From assembly GCA_944739405.2 (NCBI GenBank), contig OX123190.2, positions 25,580,807 through 25,644,806 on the forward strand: a stretch of DNA of 64,000 nt, in the 5' to 3' direction. The DNA comes from Euclidia mi. Taxonomy: Eukaryota > Arthropoda > Insecta > Lepidoptera > Erebidae. Below the pieces are notes generated by a model. That model saw only the letters and a list, made by a program, of their open reading frames with translations. It was not told where the DNA came from and did no database searches. How positions within the stretch are numbered: the first letter of the stretch is position 1; each line of letters begins with the position of its first letter. Below, in pieces: positions 21,915-32,108 of the stretch. A program made the translations under genes and the position numbers.

Positions 21915-22837
21915 ACAATTTTATTTAACGGGTCTTATTCGCGATATTTAATTAATTTAAGGTATAAATACCTATGTTTTACCGACGTTTCGGCCGTCTT
22001 ACAACAGCCTTGGTCACGGCAGGACTGATGTCATCTCAGCGTCATCCTTGTGAAGCGCGGGTTTCGGCAGCTACCCTCACTTGTTTTTTATTTTAATTTG
22101 AGGTCGTTGAGAGAAAACTAAGGGCAAACGGTCTGTCTGACAAATATTCTGTTCTACTAATCTATAAATCTATAGTATAATCTAATCTGCGCACCCCGAA
22201 GGATGTCATTCCTCTACAAACACCTGGCGTCTACAAGGTCGACTGCAGTTGTGGTAGTTCCTATATCGGACAGACCAAACGAACCATCGCTGAATGGGTC
22301 AAGGAACATATCGCAGCTGTAAAAAACCGGCAGATAAACAAGTCTGCCATAGCTGAGCATTTGTTGGAGTCTGGACCAAACCACTGGATCGAATTACATC
22401 AACCAAAGGTCTTATCTACCGATCGTCACGATTACTCCAGGATAGTATGTGAAGCGGTTGAAATCAAAAAGCATAAAAATTTCAACCGGGAAGATGGATA
22501 CAGACTGTCTACAACTTGGAATCCAGTAATCAACAAATGTAAACCCCGCCGCAGTAACACAGCTCATCAGTGTGTAGACGTCATAAGCGTTGTGTGTCGA
22601 CGTACCGACAGTTCGGATAAAAATAAAAATAAAAACAAGTGAGGGTAGCTGCCGAAACCCGCGCTTCACAAGGACGACACTGAGATGACATCAGTCCTGC
22701 CGCGACCAAGGCTGTTGTAAGACGGCCGAAACGTCGGTAAAACATAGGTATTTATACCTTAAATTAATTAAATATCGCGAATAAGACCCGTTAAATAAAA
22801 TTGTATGATGTATACAAGTCGCGAAAGTTTAAAATTG
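21915..22837 (+). mobile_element. short Penelope-like element with ~175-bp inverted terminal repeats, copy 2
   Basis: Bases 21915-22089 and 22630-22804 are inverted repeats of about 175 bp differing at about three positions. They bracket a remnant of a GIY-YIG endonuclease, and a 33-nt extension (22805-22837) follows the right repeat. The whole unit is flanked by a perfect 13-bp target duplication. Inverted pseudo-LTRs with a short extension are a known Penelope-like arrangement. No reverse transcriptase is left, so the copy is non-autonomous. Near-identity of the two repeats suggests fairly recent insertion. Confidence 0.85.
22200..22642 (+). pseudogene. GIY-YIG endonuclease fragment of the short Penelope-like element
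   Basis: The plus strand reads GVYKVDCSCGSSYIGQTKRT, then KEHIAAVKNRQINKSAIAEH and HKNFNREDGYRL, closely parallel to the domain at 2181-2669. The frame appears open to 22642 but has no upstream reverse transcriptase and no convincing start codon. A Lys/Asn-rich end results from reading into the AAAAATAAAAATAAAAAC tract next to the right terminal repeat. Confidence 0.75.
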
Positions 22838-22850
22838 AAACTGTCAGTAT
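22838..22850. repeat. 13-bp target site duplication, right of Penelope-like insertion
   Basis: An exact repeat of 21902-21914; it encodes, on the minus strand, part of the polymerase YTDTDS motif. Confidence 0.9.
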
Positions 22851-23223
22851 CAGTGTAACACAATTTAACATTTTCACCATACTTATTTTTAATGAAATCA
22901 TAATGAAAGTTATACATATGTTGTTTAGCATATTTCAGTACAGCAAACCCAACATAGATAGGTCTGTCTAAAACAAGTTTGTCGGGATTGAGTTGAACTG
23001 CAACAAAATTCTCACTGAAAATACAAATACTATTTAAGTTTGGTTTTGCAATCAGTTTATCTGCACCTATTCTTTTATATGTTCTGTTGTTATTATCATT
23101 CCACTTACTCCCTAATTTAATATCAACTTGTTTTTGTTTATTTTCTATTGTTTTCTCAAATATTGAGTTATTCAAAAGCTTTAAAAAATCCTTTTCAAAA
23201 GATGTCTTTGCTGATTGACGCAA
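22851..23223 (-). pseudogene. DNA polymerase palm: motif B and start of motif C
   Basis: The frame has FLKLLNNSIFEKTIENK (motif B type), RPIYVGFAVLKYAKQHMYNF and ends at KLCYTDTDS, the catalytic motif C. The codons of the last residues coincide with the 13-bp target duplication 22838-22850, after which the Penelope-like element begins. Bases 23224-23490 also belong to the polymerase, in other frames. Confidence 0.85.
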
Positions 23224-23490
23224 TTGAGTATTTAAATCTAAATACTTTTTTGTTTAAATTGAACTATGCGATGAATGTTTTTTAATACAAGACCACTTTT
23301 AATGCATTCTTTTAAATGAATATAATGTATAACATAATTGTACTTGTCATACAAGTAAGCAATTAATTTTTCTGTCTTTCCACCAATGAGTATGAACTTT
23401 TCTGGGGCGAAAGGCAAGTCATTGTGTAAATTATGTAGATGTTCGTGACATATTAGATCAACTTCTAAAATGTATCCGTACTCAGCACTG

Positions 23491-24541
23491 TCAAGGATAT
23501 AACAGACGAAAACTTAGTATTTCAGAGCTTGTCATAAATTTGAAATCTAATATAGGTAATTTTCTAGTCATTGCATATCCATAAAGATTGTTACAGTCAA
23601 GATATACTAAATAAGTCGATGGTTTAGAGTCATCATAATTAGGGAGATAAATATTGTTAGCTTTAGCATATCGGTGAGAGCATTGTGCTAATCCACCGCG
23701 GATTTCTTTTTCTATCATATTATATATTTCTAAATCATTAATTAATTCCAGTTGAACACCAGTGTAAAGGAGCATAGCATCCCAACTTAAACCAGGTGAA
23801 CTAACATAGTATGCAGGATCAAGATTATAATGCTGTAGACATATGTTTCTAAAATTTTCAAAAATATCGCATAATAATAAAACTTCACACTTCAAATATA
23901 AATCAGTATATTTACCAAGACTGTCAATATTAAATTTCGTATTTGCTATCTGTTATATGTTTCATTTGCAAACTGTTGTAAAAGAAATGTTTTGGAGGTA
24001 GCTGTGTCTCATTATATTTCTGCCATGAATCGATATATTCCCATGGATATATACCTTTTCTTCGAATTAAATTAAATTTCCCGTCATCAGGAAAAAGTGA
24101 TTTTAAATGTAAGAAATCACTGCCTGCTAAGCTTTTACTCAAATTATCAAGACTTGCGCTAAGAAACTGAAACAAATCTATGAATTTAATTTCCAAAGGA
24201 TTATTATATTCGCCGATTTCAATAATTTTTGTAATACTTAAATATTTTTCTTTTGTCTTAGGAATTATTTTTATTTCGCCATCATATTTTGATAATTATT
24301 TGATAAATAAATGGGAATCGTAACCAGATAGATTATGAAAAACGACAGGTATAAATGGGCATACTCTATAAATTAAATTACAGCGTGAATGTGCTGCGCC
24401 TCTATACTCTGATGAAATATGATCATGATCTTGCACTTTGTCATCAAACAATATTTTTTTACAGATATGACATATACTTGCATTGCGATGATTTATAATT
24501 TGTTCTAGAGTCATTGGTTTCATAACTTTTTTAGTAATCAA
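23491..24541 (-). pseudogene. DNA polymerase HNH-like/zinc module, exonuclease domain and motif A
   Basis: Three frames in sequence (24296-24541, 23930-24196, 23491-23895) separated by frame changes. The first has CHICKKILFDDKVQDHDH and RGAAHSRCNL, an endonuclease VII-like zinc module, then the Exo II motif FHNLSGYDSHL. The second has FIDLFQFLSASLDNL and YPWEYIDSW. The third has VLLLCDIFENF, GLSWDAMLLYTG, GGLAQCSHRYAKANN and polymerase motif A in YLDCNNLYGYAM. At least two frameshifts break the coding line. Confidence 0.8.
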
Positions 24542-24888
24542 GATCTTATGTATTGATTTAGTTTCTTTAATGATTTTTTAACAAAAACTTGTACACAGTC
24601 TGCTCCTCGATAAGTAACAAATTTATTCAAATTACTATCATGTGAGCAACATACATGGTATGCCAAACATGAAGGTTGGTGTAACTTATTTCTTATAGTA
24701 TTTTTATCAGTATTTACATAATTAAAATTGCATAATAGGCTTTCAAAATCAGCATATATAACAAAGTTAATTTTTTGTTGTCGCTTAAAATTTTTAAATT
24801 GTAATGTACTATTTTTATCCGGTAGTAAAGTTATAATTTTAGAATATACATGAGAGTGGAATTTTGTTTCACTTGTAAAAAATTGTAA

Positions 24889-25445
24889 TCATGTCTCACA
24901 TAGATACATGCGAACTTTATGTCGTGAAATTTGACGCCTCACTAAGCGTAAAACATTTTTTACTAAACAATAATGAGCTCTGTTATTTCTTTCGTAATAC
25001 AATAAATTAATATGTTTATGTTTCCTGATATTCGTCACATAAAGGGGGCCAGTTACATTGTAATGTTGATCCAATCCATAAATATTAATACTTAAATTAC
25101 TGTTATTTCTTTCAAATAATCTGATATCTTTGGGTGATGGTGGGAATGACATCCCTGTTATATTAAATATCGTACTAAAATGAGGATAAGAGCTTGTCCT
25201 GCAGACATTACTTTTGACTAGAAATAATGCTGCTACGATGCTCCATAAAAAACAATATTCATCGTTATTATAAATGTTTATACAGCTCTTTGTATTCTTA
25301 ATAACTTCTGGTAGTTCTATGTAAGATCCACCTCTCATAGGACAATATTTATTTATATTTATTTCTAAATGACTGAATGATGTAAATGACCATCCAGATT
25401 CACAGTATTCAAATTCACTTATTTTCATTTTAAAAATCTCTCTTA
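24889..25445 (-). pseudogene. DNA polymerase N-terminal conserved domain, downstream of Harbinger insertion
   Basis: This segment continues the polymerase after the insertion: FEYCESGWSFTSFSHLEIN, YCPMRGGSYIELPEVIKNTK, NNDEYCFLWSIVAAL, LSINIYGL and HINLLYYE with HYCLVKNVLRL. The block recurs in insect Polinton polymerases ahead of the exonuclease domain. The open frame appears to begin at 25461 within the transposon's terminal repeat, which is an artefact of the insertion. Confidence 0.75.
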
Positions 25446-26673
25446 GGCTAGCCGCACACACAAAATAATATTGACAATAAAGTACATATTGTCAATAATA
25501 TTGTGTGTGTGCGGCCTGTATTGCGGTATTATTCAATATTATTGTGGATTATCCAGAAATTCAGATTTTGTCACGTCAATATCGGGGGGAGGCAGGGGTA
25601 TTGTCAATAATATTGACGTTTGCGAGCGCGCGGCAATATTTTAGTTGAGAAAAAGATTTAAAAGCAGGCGGACGTTCGTGTTTTCTGTTCGAACGATATT
25701 TTATTCAACTTGGAAAATTAAACAAAAAAAAAGGTTAAAATAAATGAGCATGTACCATATAATGCATCAGCTTTGCCATCTAGACAGTCACTAGATTATT
25801 CCAGATTAAACTATTTTCTATCAACAAGCACACAAGGTTCAATTTTGAGATACAGTTTAACTCCTTCACCACATTCCATATATACCAACCAATGAACATA
25901 ATACGGATGATACTATTACTATAACACCTCCGCAGACTTTGTCTGGTTTTCCATCTCAAATAATATTAAGGCCTCCACTGATAAGATTGCAACAGTTTGA
26001 GAATGGTCCACAAAATGCAATATTTGATAAAAATAACCAGAATAATAATATAACTTCTAATGTAATAACAATTGAAGCCGACGTACATGCCGAGTATACT
26101 CCAAAAGTAGATTTTCAAATATTTTTCAGTCTTAAGTAGTTGTGAATATATTAAAATAAAACTACAATTTATTACATAATATTTTATTTGTTTTACTTCA
26201 AATCAAAATCCAAGTGGATTTATAGCGAAAAACTGCAAAATACTCATACATAGTAATGGTAGTATAATTATAATCTAAGTGATTATCAAAAAATACTATA
26301 AAGTAGATGTTTAAATATAGGTAATTACTACTCATCTTAAACAATCTTTTAAGACGTAAATTAACGTGTTACTAGTGTCCCGAACAGCTAAGCTTATAGC
26401 CCTTGGGAATATTAAAGTAGAATACTTCAAGTCTTTTCTTTCTTGATTGCTTTTTTTAGATAGTAAAATTATTGCAATACTCAATGCAAAGGTTTTTTTC
26501 TTTCTATCCATTATGTTAAACGTGCGCACATAATCTAGCTGCGGAGCGACTGAGTCAGATTGTACCATGAAAAATTGCCAATAATATTGCGTAGTGTGCG
26601 AGGACCATATATTGATGAAGATTTTTGACAATCCTACATTGACAATATTATTTTGTGTGTGCGGCTAGCCTTA
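25443..26673. mobile_element. Harbinger-like DNA transposon with TTA target duplications
   Basis: The element spans 25446-26670 (1225 bp) with 33-bp terminal inverted repeats starting GGCTAGCCGCACACACAAAA, one internal mismatch, flanked by TTA on both sides (25443-25445, 26671-26673). A 3-bp TTA/TWA duplication with ends starting GG is typical of PIF/Harbinger elements. Two short frames inside (25939-26139 plus, 26332-26631 minus) may be remnants of its proteins: the minus one ends a conserved-looking stretch with MDRKKKTFALSIAIILL. No DDE domain is visible, so it is non-autonomous. It interrupts the Polinton polymerase. Confidence 0.75.
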
Positions 26674-27101
26674 GATTCAAATAAATTTCATCAAAATCAG
26701 TACTTTTATAAATACCTTCGTATCTTGTATTAAACGACTTTAGCTACTGCTCACCTGATTTAGCTAAAACGAAGTAAGCAAATAGCTCAAAGTTTAATAC
26801 ACGTATTTTTTAATAATGATAGCTCAATTAGTTTAAAAATATCATTTCGTTTGGCATCCAAGAACGCCTCTGGCAGGAGGTACTCGTCTGCTATGGATGG
26901 GTTTAAGCGATAAGTCATTATTCTATTTTTAAACGCAGTAGTTTTTTTATCAATATGTTCAAACTCTGATTTTATCAAACAATTCGATTTATGGATATTA
27001 GTTCGTTTATGATATCTGTATTCATGTCTCGGTATCTCAATTTTACATTTATCACAATTTATATAGGAACTTGATGGTGAATCAGTAGAGGGTGATTTCA
27101 C
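26674..27101 (-). pseudogene. DNA polymerase N-terminal segment, upstream of Harbinger insertion
   Basis: The frame 26787-27101 has CDKCKIEIPRHEYRYHKRT, a CxxC-x-H-x-H zinc-finger-like motif, then TAFKNRIMTYRL, a common opening of insect Polinton polymerases. A frame change near 26790 leads into FELFAYFVLAKSGEQ and LKSFNTRYEGIY, which run up to the Harbinger target site at 26671-26673. The first ATG at 27101 is the most plausible start. Confidence 0.7.
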
Positions 27102-27487
27102 TGAAAAGAAAAATTATAGCATGAAGAAAGAATAGTATTTATTTTATCTATGTTTAACATACACAATTAGCGTGAGTACATAGACAATACAGTTAAAAGA
27201 TAATATAAGCTAAATTTATTATGGCTAAACTTTAGATTATATATCTAGGAAGAAAGATTTCGTATTTATTTAATTAAATGAACCTACATTTAACATACAT
27301 AATTATCATGAGTACATAGTCAATACAGTTAAATGATAATACAGGCTAATTTATTTATGATTATAATTACAGGCAGAAAGATTATACGTACTATTTTTAT
27401 ATTATATGTATTCCTTGGTTTAATTAGTGCTACCAGCAGAATACCTAATATTCTATTGGTAGGATCTTATAAAAGTTGGTGTTTTTA

Positions 27488-27907
27488 TTAATAAATTATA
27501 TGCTTCCATGACTCAGTGTCCGAATTAGTCTTATTTTTAATAGTTATAACGGAATGCCTCCATCGATTGACTGGTGGCACCCGCTCAATTTCATCGGTAT
27601 TATAAATTTTTAGTTCAATATAATAACTCCCACTTTTGCTTTCATCTATTTGTCGTGAGAAACCTTTTGCTAATCTCCTTGTTACATAAGAGTAAATAGG
27701 TGCTATTTTTTTACCAGCGGTAGTGAGTTCATCTTCGTCGCTATCAGTGCCGAATACATCTCGCGCAGTAACTTTCACCTTCGTCTTCTTGCTAGTAGTA
27801 GGCTGGCTGTCTGATGTCTTCTCAGGAACCTTTTGCTTCTTTTTGCTTGACTTAATTGGAGCGTCAACCGTCGATTTGTCTGATGACGGAAACAGTTGGT
27901 CAGCCAT
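27488..27907 (-). CDS. unknown 139-aa protein upstream of the Polinton polymerase
   Basis: An uninterrupted minus-strand frame. Residues 1-70 are hydrophilic, rich in Ser, Lys, Thr and acidic residues, probably disordered (DVFGTDSDEDELTTAG). The remainder looks folded (YSYVTRRLAKGFSRQ, YYIELKIYNTDEIE). A strong splice-acceptor-like tract, ATTCTTTATTTTCAG, ends 12 bases before the ATG, with an in-frame TAA immediately before the ATG, so this could be the first coding exon after a 5'-UTR intron. I do not recognise the family. Strand and position suggest a Polinton accessory gene, but a host or other viral origin is possible. Confidence 0.45.
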   Translation of the reverse strand: MADQLFPSSDKSTVDAPIKSSKKKQKVPEKTSDSQPTTSKKTKVKVTARDVFGTDSDEDELTTAGKKIAPIYSYVTRRLAKGFSRQIDESKSGSYYIELKIYNTDEIERVPPVNRWRHSVITIKNKTNSDTESWKHIIY

Positions 27908-27943
27908 TTAATTGGACCTGAAAATAAAGAATAATAAATCAAT

Positions 27944-28310
27944 GATTAAGTAATTTAAGCGGCGATAGCCGAGTGGATATACCAACAGACTGCCATGCAG
28001 AGACTTTTCGAAGTTATGTGCGTATTGAATGGTTAATTATCGCTTGTCCCGTGCCTCGGAGAGCACGTTAAGCCATCGGTCCCGGTTGTCATGAAGATCT
28101 TTGACAATCGTTACAGGGCGTTAGTACCGTCTAAATAAACTGACACTAGTCTAAACCATGGAATATCGCTATCCCTTCGGGTTGCGAAGGTCAGACAGGC
28201 AGTCGCTCCGTGGGAAAGCTGATATTCAGCCAAATCCGGTTAGACTAGAAAGCGGACCCCAGATTGAAACTGGGATAACGCTAAGAGGATGATGATTAAG
28301 TAGTTTAAGC
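27944..28310 (+). repeat. tRNA-derived SINE, family B, full copy with 17-bp target duplications
   Basis: The SINE spans 27961-28293 and is flanked by GATTAAGTAATTTAAGC (27944-27960) and the same with one change (28294-28310). The head GGCGATAGCCGAGTGGATAT resembles a box A region. The 3' body has GTCAGACAGGCAGTCGCTC, ATTGAAACTGGGATAACGC and ends AGAGGATGATGAT. 5'-truncated copies of the same tail occur at 57822-57970 and 62466-62737. Confidence 0.85.
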
Positions 28311-28682
28311 AGTAATTTAACGATAGATGCTACTTGTATATACAAAATAGCAACATATTGATTGAAAACATTTAAGAGGAATTATTGCCATGGGAGAGGG
28401 TACAGTAAATAATATTGTAAAAGATAATAATAACTTACTTTAACTGATATTACCTACTCTTTATTATCAATAATTTATATAGTTGAAGTATTGATTGAAT
28501 CATGAATCATTAAGTACTAGAATCACCTAAATGATGAATAACTGAATGATTGAATATAGGTACTAATATGATGAATTATTGCAAACCAGAATCACTGAAT
28601 AGTCGAATGATTGAATACTAATATATTGAATAATATAAGCATAAGTATTAACACACCATAAAAATTATTTGCATGCACTTAC

Positions 28683-28860
28683 ATTTTGTAGATAGAAGAT
28701 TTGATGAGTAGTAAGCTCGTAGTAGATGATGACACCGGCTCTCGGATCAATGTTTTGTGGTGAAACCTTGACAGGCAGTCTTTTAAATAGCGGTAAATCT
28801 ACGTCATAGTATGCCGGATATGGAATAGGGCACGCGCTGATTAAATGCTGTGTCAGATCA
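28683..28860 (-). other. exon-like coding segment with splice signals
   Basis: On the minus strand GGGTGCAG precedes a 178-bp open stretch reading PIPYPAYYDVDLPLFKRLP, DPRAGVIIYYELTTHQIFY and LQN, immediately followed by GTAAGT. Acceptor, open frame and consensus donor together look like an exon. Without splicing the frame closes four codons later (VSACK, then stop). It does not join in frame with the start at 27907. Family unknown. Confidence 0.3.
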
Positions 28861-28869
28861 CTGCACCCA

Positions 28870-29385
28870 AATATGATTTACTTTAAACAATATGATAATA
28901 TCTACTCCTGTTACATATCTCTTCAATTAGGTCCGATACTCACTATGGCAATTTGAGTGCAACAGTTCAGATACGTAGGTACATTATATCAATTTATATG
29001 CCCGAACTCCAAAGCATTACACTATAATGTTATAGTTGTAAGGTTCTACACATACTAGCCTACCTACTAAAATAAAACAATTTATCATGGAATAGTGATT
29101 TTATTGCTTTGAATTATTTAGCAACTTTTTTGCGAACGGTACGTTGAACTGGTGCACTATCAGCGCTGTGTGATAGATAATACACAGCAACGATTTCTGT
29201 ATCGTTACATCACAGTGAGTACTCACCTTATGTTATATAACCGACTGTTTAAGGAATAATGAGTTATGTTAGGCAGTATTTTCATGTTCCTTATTTTTTA
29301 AGTTTTCATACGTTGTAAACTATTAAACATTACTAGGTATGTATATGTAGAGTTCTACCGTGTGGTGACGAATTAAGATTACAAT
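28870..29385. other. no firm gene; one short exon-like frame
   Basis: AT-rich. On the minus strand 29118-29210 reads EIVAVYYLSHSADSAPVQRT before a short basic end and a TAA. This could be the last exon of a decayed gene, but it is too short to call. Confidence 0.3.
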
Positions 29386-29390
29386 GATAA

Positions 29391-30003
29391 TGTTTGAAAT
29401 AGAAATATTATTTATGATAAGTCAAATCGATTATATCGGTTTAGTAACGTTTTGTTTAGTCTATTGTAAATTTTGACTATGGTCACACTATGAACTGTCA
29501 TTCAATCTTTCTCTCTTTGATTTTCATTGTCGGTTTCCCGGCAAAAAATTGTCTTGCGCTCACGCAGTCTTGTAATTTTGCGTTTTGGAATTGAATTATA
29601 TTGATCGCCTTTTGGAAAGCACATCCTGGTAGCTTCGCGAATCGTTTTATGATAAAAGAACATATTGAACATTGTAAAACTTGTGTGAATCCGCCCACGT
29701 GCATCGTGTTTGGTGCCCGAGGACTTCGTTGAAGAAAACCCTGACCATTGGACCGGTAGCTATAACGATTTGCTTGTTATTTTGGCCAAAATTATGAGTG
29801 TAATCTTATAGGACCACTCAAGAACATCACCAGGAGATCTAAGGTAAAATTGCACATGTACCTACCTATTACTATGAATTCATCGCTGTGAAACACAGTA
29901 CATAGGTGTTTCGATCTTTGCCTTGGCTGGACCAGACTGGATGAATTAATCGCTTCCACTGTATTTTGCAAACCTTTCCCAGCTTCTAGCCAAACTCTAG
30001 ACA
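29391..30003 (+). repeat. BEL 5' LTR (outer)
   Basis: 613 bp, TGTTTGAAAT to CTCTAGACA, bounded by the GATAA duplication on the left and by a leader with a primer-binding-site-like TGGTAAGCAGAG starting at 30010. It is nearly identical to 48631-49253. Confidence 0.85.
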
Positions 30004-30009
30004 TAATTT

Positions 30010-30589
30010 TGGTAAGCAGAGTGTGGTTGAAATAAATATCACATTGTAGACAGTCTTGTAGTGTTTGTCAGGTCAGTTTTGCCTCTAATACATAATATTT
30101 ATTGTATTGGTTGACCTACTTAATTGAAACACATTGTCATACATAACCTCAAATCAGTAATTAGTAAGTTAATTTAGTTAATTGCATATATTGAGTTTAA
30201 AACATTATAACAACCAACCTTGACCTTGCTTTGGCGGATCACATTGATAAACCTTTTTTTGTTGTAATATACTGATAATATTGTTAGGTAACACATACTA
30301 CTACTATTGTATATCTCAAATAACACAGCCAGTCTGTCTGTTGCAAGTAACAAATTATTGTATTGTAACAATAATTTGAAGTTTCAACTTATTAATTTGT
30401 TGCGAGTTATAACTTGTTTTTGTGTCAATATACTTAGAATATTAATTTTGTTGGGCAGTTAATACCTGCCACTTGCTTGCACCAGCAGTAAACAGTCTAA
30501 TACTTTGTTAGTTTCAAAGAATTAACAAATACTAAGTTTTAATTGATAATATTATTTAGCGCTTGTCTGAGCTCTTTTGAAAGTTAATT
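30010..30589 (+). promoter_or_regulatory. BEL primer-binding site and 5' leader
   Basis: TGGTAAGCAGAG starts six bases after the LTR end; the equivalent site after the middle LTR (41176) reads TGGTAGCAGAGCGTGG. A TGG start just inside the 5' LTR is expected for tRNA-primed reverse transcription. I did not assign the tRNA. The rest of the stretch is untranslated leader, AT-rich, similar to 41192-41916. Confidence 0.5.
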
Positions 30590-31909
30590 ATGTCAGCTAT
30601 CAAGGACTTGCGTGCGGCTGCTGGTGCCATTGCATCAGATTTGCGCTGGTTTGCCTCAGCCAGTGCCTTGGTGAACCAGCCTGATCGCCAGCAGGCCTTA
30701 CTACAAAGATATGAGCGGATCGATGATCGCCTGGCAAGTGTGGAACAGCAATTTCGTACTTTCAGCGCTTGCTGTCTCGAAGTGTCAGTTAATGACTTCA
30801 CCGCTGACCAGCGAAATAGAGTCAGCGAGGATTATGCCCAGGTTTTAGACCTTTATGATGCTGTCTCCCACTGTGCAAGACAGTTAATTGCCAAGAGGGA
30901 CGGGCAACCCGCCTTGAAGCAGGAGCTTCCTAGGAATGCACCGGGACTGGTGAGTAGGCTTCCCACTTTAGACCTCCCGCATTTTGATGGCTGCCTAGGA
31001 AGCTACCTGGGCTTCGTTTATTTATTTGACAGCCTGGTCGATGACAGGGCTAAACTTCGGCCGGCACAAAAATTGGCATATTTGATGTCGGTTCTGGATG
31101 GGGAGGCCAAAGGCCTCATCCAGCATCTGCCCGTGTCTGACGAGGCGTACCAGACAGCTCGGGACTTTATTACCCGTAGGTACCACAACAAGCGAGGCCT
31201 CGCAGACACCCACATCGAGCAGATTTTGGGTTTGCCCCCGCTCACCCGGGTCTTTGGGTTGCGCACCCAAATTTTGAACCCGCTTTTGGTGGCAATAAAC
31301 GCACTTAAGTGTTTGGACCTGCCCGTGGACCAATGGTCCTACCTATTGGTGCACATTGTGCTCAAAAATCTGCCTGCCGACCTGAAGTCCCGTTTTGAAC
31401 AGCGCTTTGGTGAGGATAGCGCGACCCATCTGCCCCCCTTTGCAGATTTGGAGAAGTTTCTCGAGGATGAGTGCCGGGTCTTGGATAACTCCGGTGGTGA
31501 CACGCCGGCTAAGTCGCAGCCGCCCAAGATCAAGGAGCAGGCTCGCGTTCACACCCGAGCCAATGTTGACCGGCGCCCTCCTCGCTTTGCAGTCACGCAG
31601 AGCCCAGCGGAGTGCTCTTACTGCAAGGTCACGGGGCACAGAACGGCCAGTTGTAGGGCATTCTTGGACCTGCATGTCGCCTCTCGTAGGCGCATCGCGA
31701 ATGTCCGCCGCCTTTGCTTCTCTTGCTTGGGGTCCCACTACCAGCGAGACTGCCCAAACTCTCGCCCCTGTGCGCACTGTGGAGGACAACATTTGGACAT
31801 TCTCTGCATGAATGCAGGAGAGGTACGCCGCTTGTCCAATCAGCCGACGCCGCACACGGGCAGGTGTTTTGAAGGTGGCAGCCGAGGCTCACCGGCACGC
31901 AGCCGATAG
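30590..31909 (+). pseudogene. gag: BEL gag, copy 1, premature stop
   Basis: The frame begins MSAIKDLRAAAGAIASDLRW and shows a BEL-type capsid region (residues about 130-270) and three zinc-knuckle-like motifs near the end: CSYCKVTGHRTASC, CFSCLGSHYQRDC and CAHCGGQHLDILC. It stops at TAG 31907-31909 where copy 2 has GAG, so it lost about 100 C-terminal residues. The downstream gag sequence survives to 32108, where the LOA-like element is inserted. Gag would package the retrotransposon RNA in virus-like particles. Confidence 0.85.
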
Positions 31910-32094
31910 TCGCCTCGCTTAATTGATCGCCGCTCACCCCACTTGGAGAACCGTAGCGTGCGCACGCCTCCTCTCTCTCACGCACCAGAATGTGCGACCG
32001 CTCAACGTCACCAGCACCATGAATGCTGCTCCAGGTATTCCCCACCTTTGGCGGAGCTGACTTGCGCCCACCTCATGTTGGGCGGGTGCGTCAT

Positions 32095-32108
32095 TATGAC
32101 CCCCACAG
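32095..32108. repeat. target site duplication, left of LOA-like element
   Basis: TATGACCCCCACAG; its partner at 37897-37911 has one extra C. The sequence is BEL gag, as copy 2 shows at 43439-43453. Confidence 0.8.

Larger units (their letters stand above)
21442..27101 (-). pseudogene. Polinton protein-primed type B DNA polymerase, split by two transposons
   Basis: The gene runs on the minus strand from MKSPSTDSP at 27101 to a TAA at 21442-21444. Parts in order: a zinc-finger-like N-terminus, a conserved domain with YCPMRGGSYIELP, a CHICKK...HDH zinc/HNH-like module, exonuclease motif FHNLSGYDSHL, exonuclease-III-like LLLCDIFENF, polymerase motif A in LDCNNLYGYAM, motif B region LKLLNNSIFEKT, motif C YTDTDS and a C-terminal block YGIPKLNNKIPGLFKDE. 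A Harbinger-like element interrupts it at 25446-26670 and a Penelope-like element at 21915-22837, the latter inside motif C. Several additional stops and frameshifts are present. It would have replicated the Polinton genome; it is inactive. Confidence 0.9.
14760..27910 (-). mobile_element. Polinton/Maverick (polintovirus-like) element, decayed
   Basis: All identified genes read on the minus strand: type B DNA polymerase, packaging ATPase, retrovirus-like integrase with chromodomain, adenain-like protease, two capsid-type proteins, a phospholipase A2-like protein and several conserved unknowns. This combination is diagnostic of Polintons. Boundaries are set by outermost genes; I could not find the long terminal inverted repeats or the 6-bp target duplication expected, so true ends may lie outside or be lost. 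A Harbinger-like and a Penelope-like element are nested within. Most genes carry stops or frameshifts, so it is a relic. Confidence 0.9.

Noticed and set aside
25939..26139. 66-residue protein inside the Harbinger-like element
   Set aside because: No transposase or SANT-type motif visible. Kept only as a possible remnant in the element entry.
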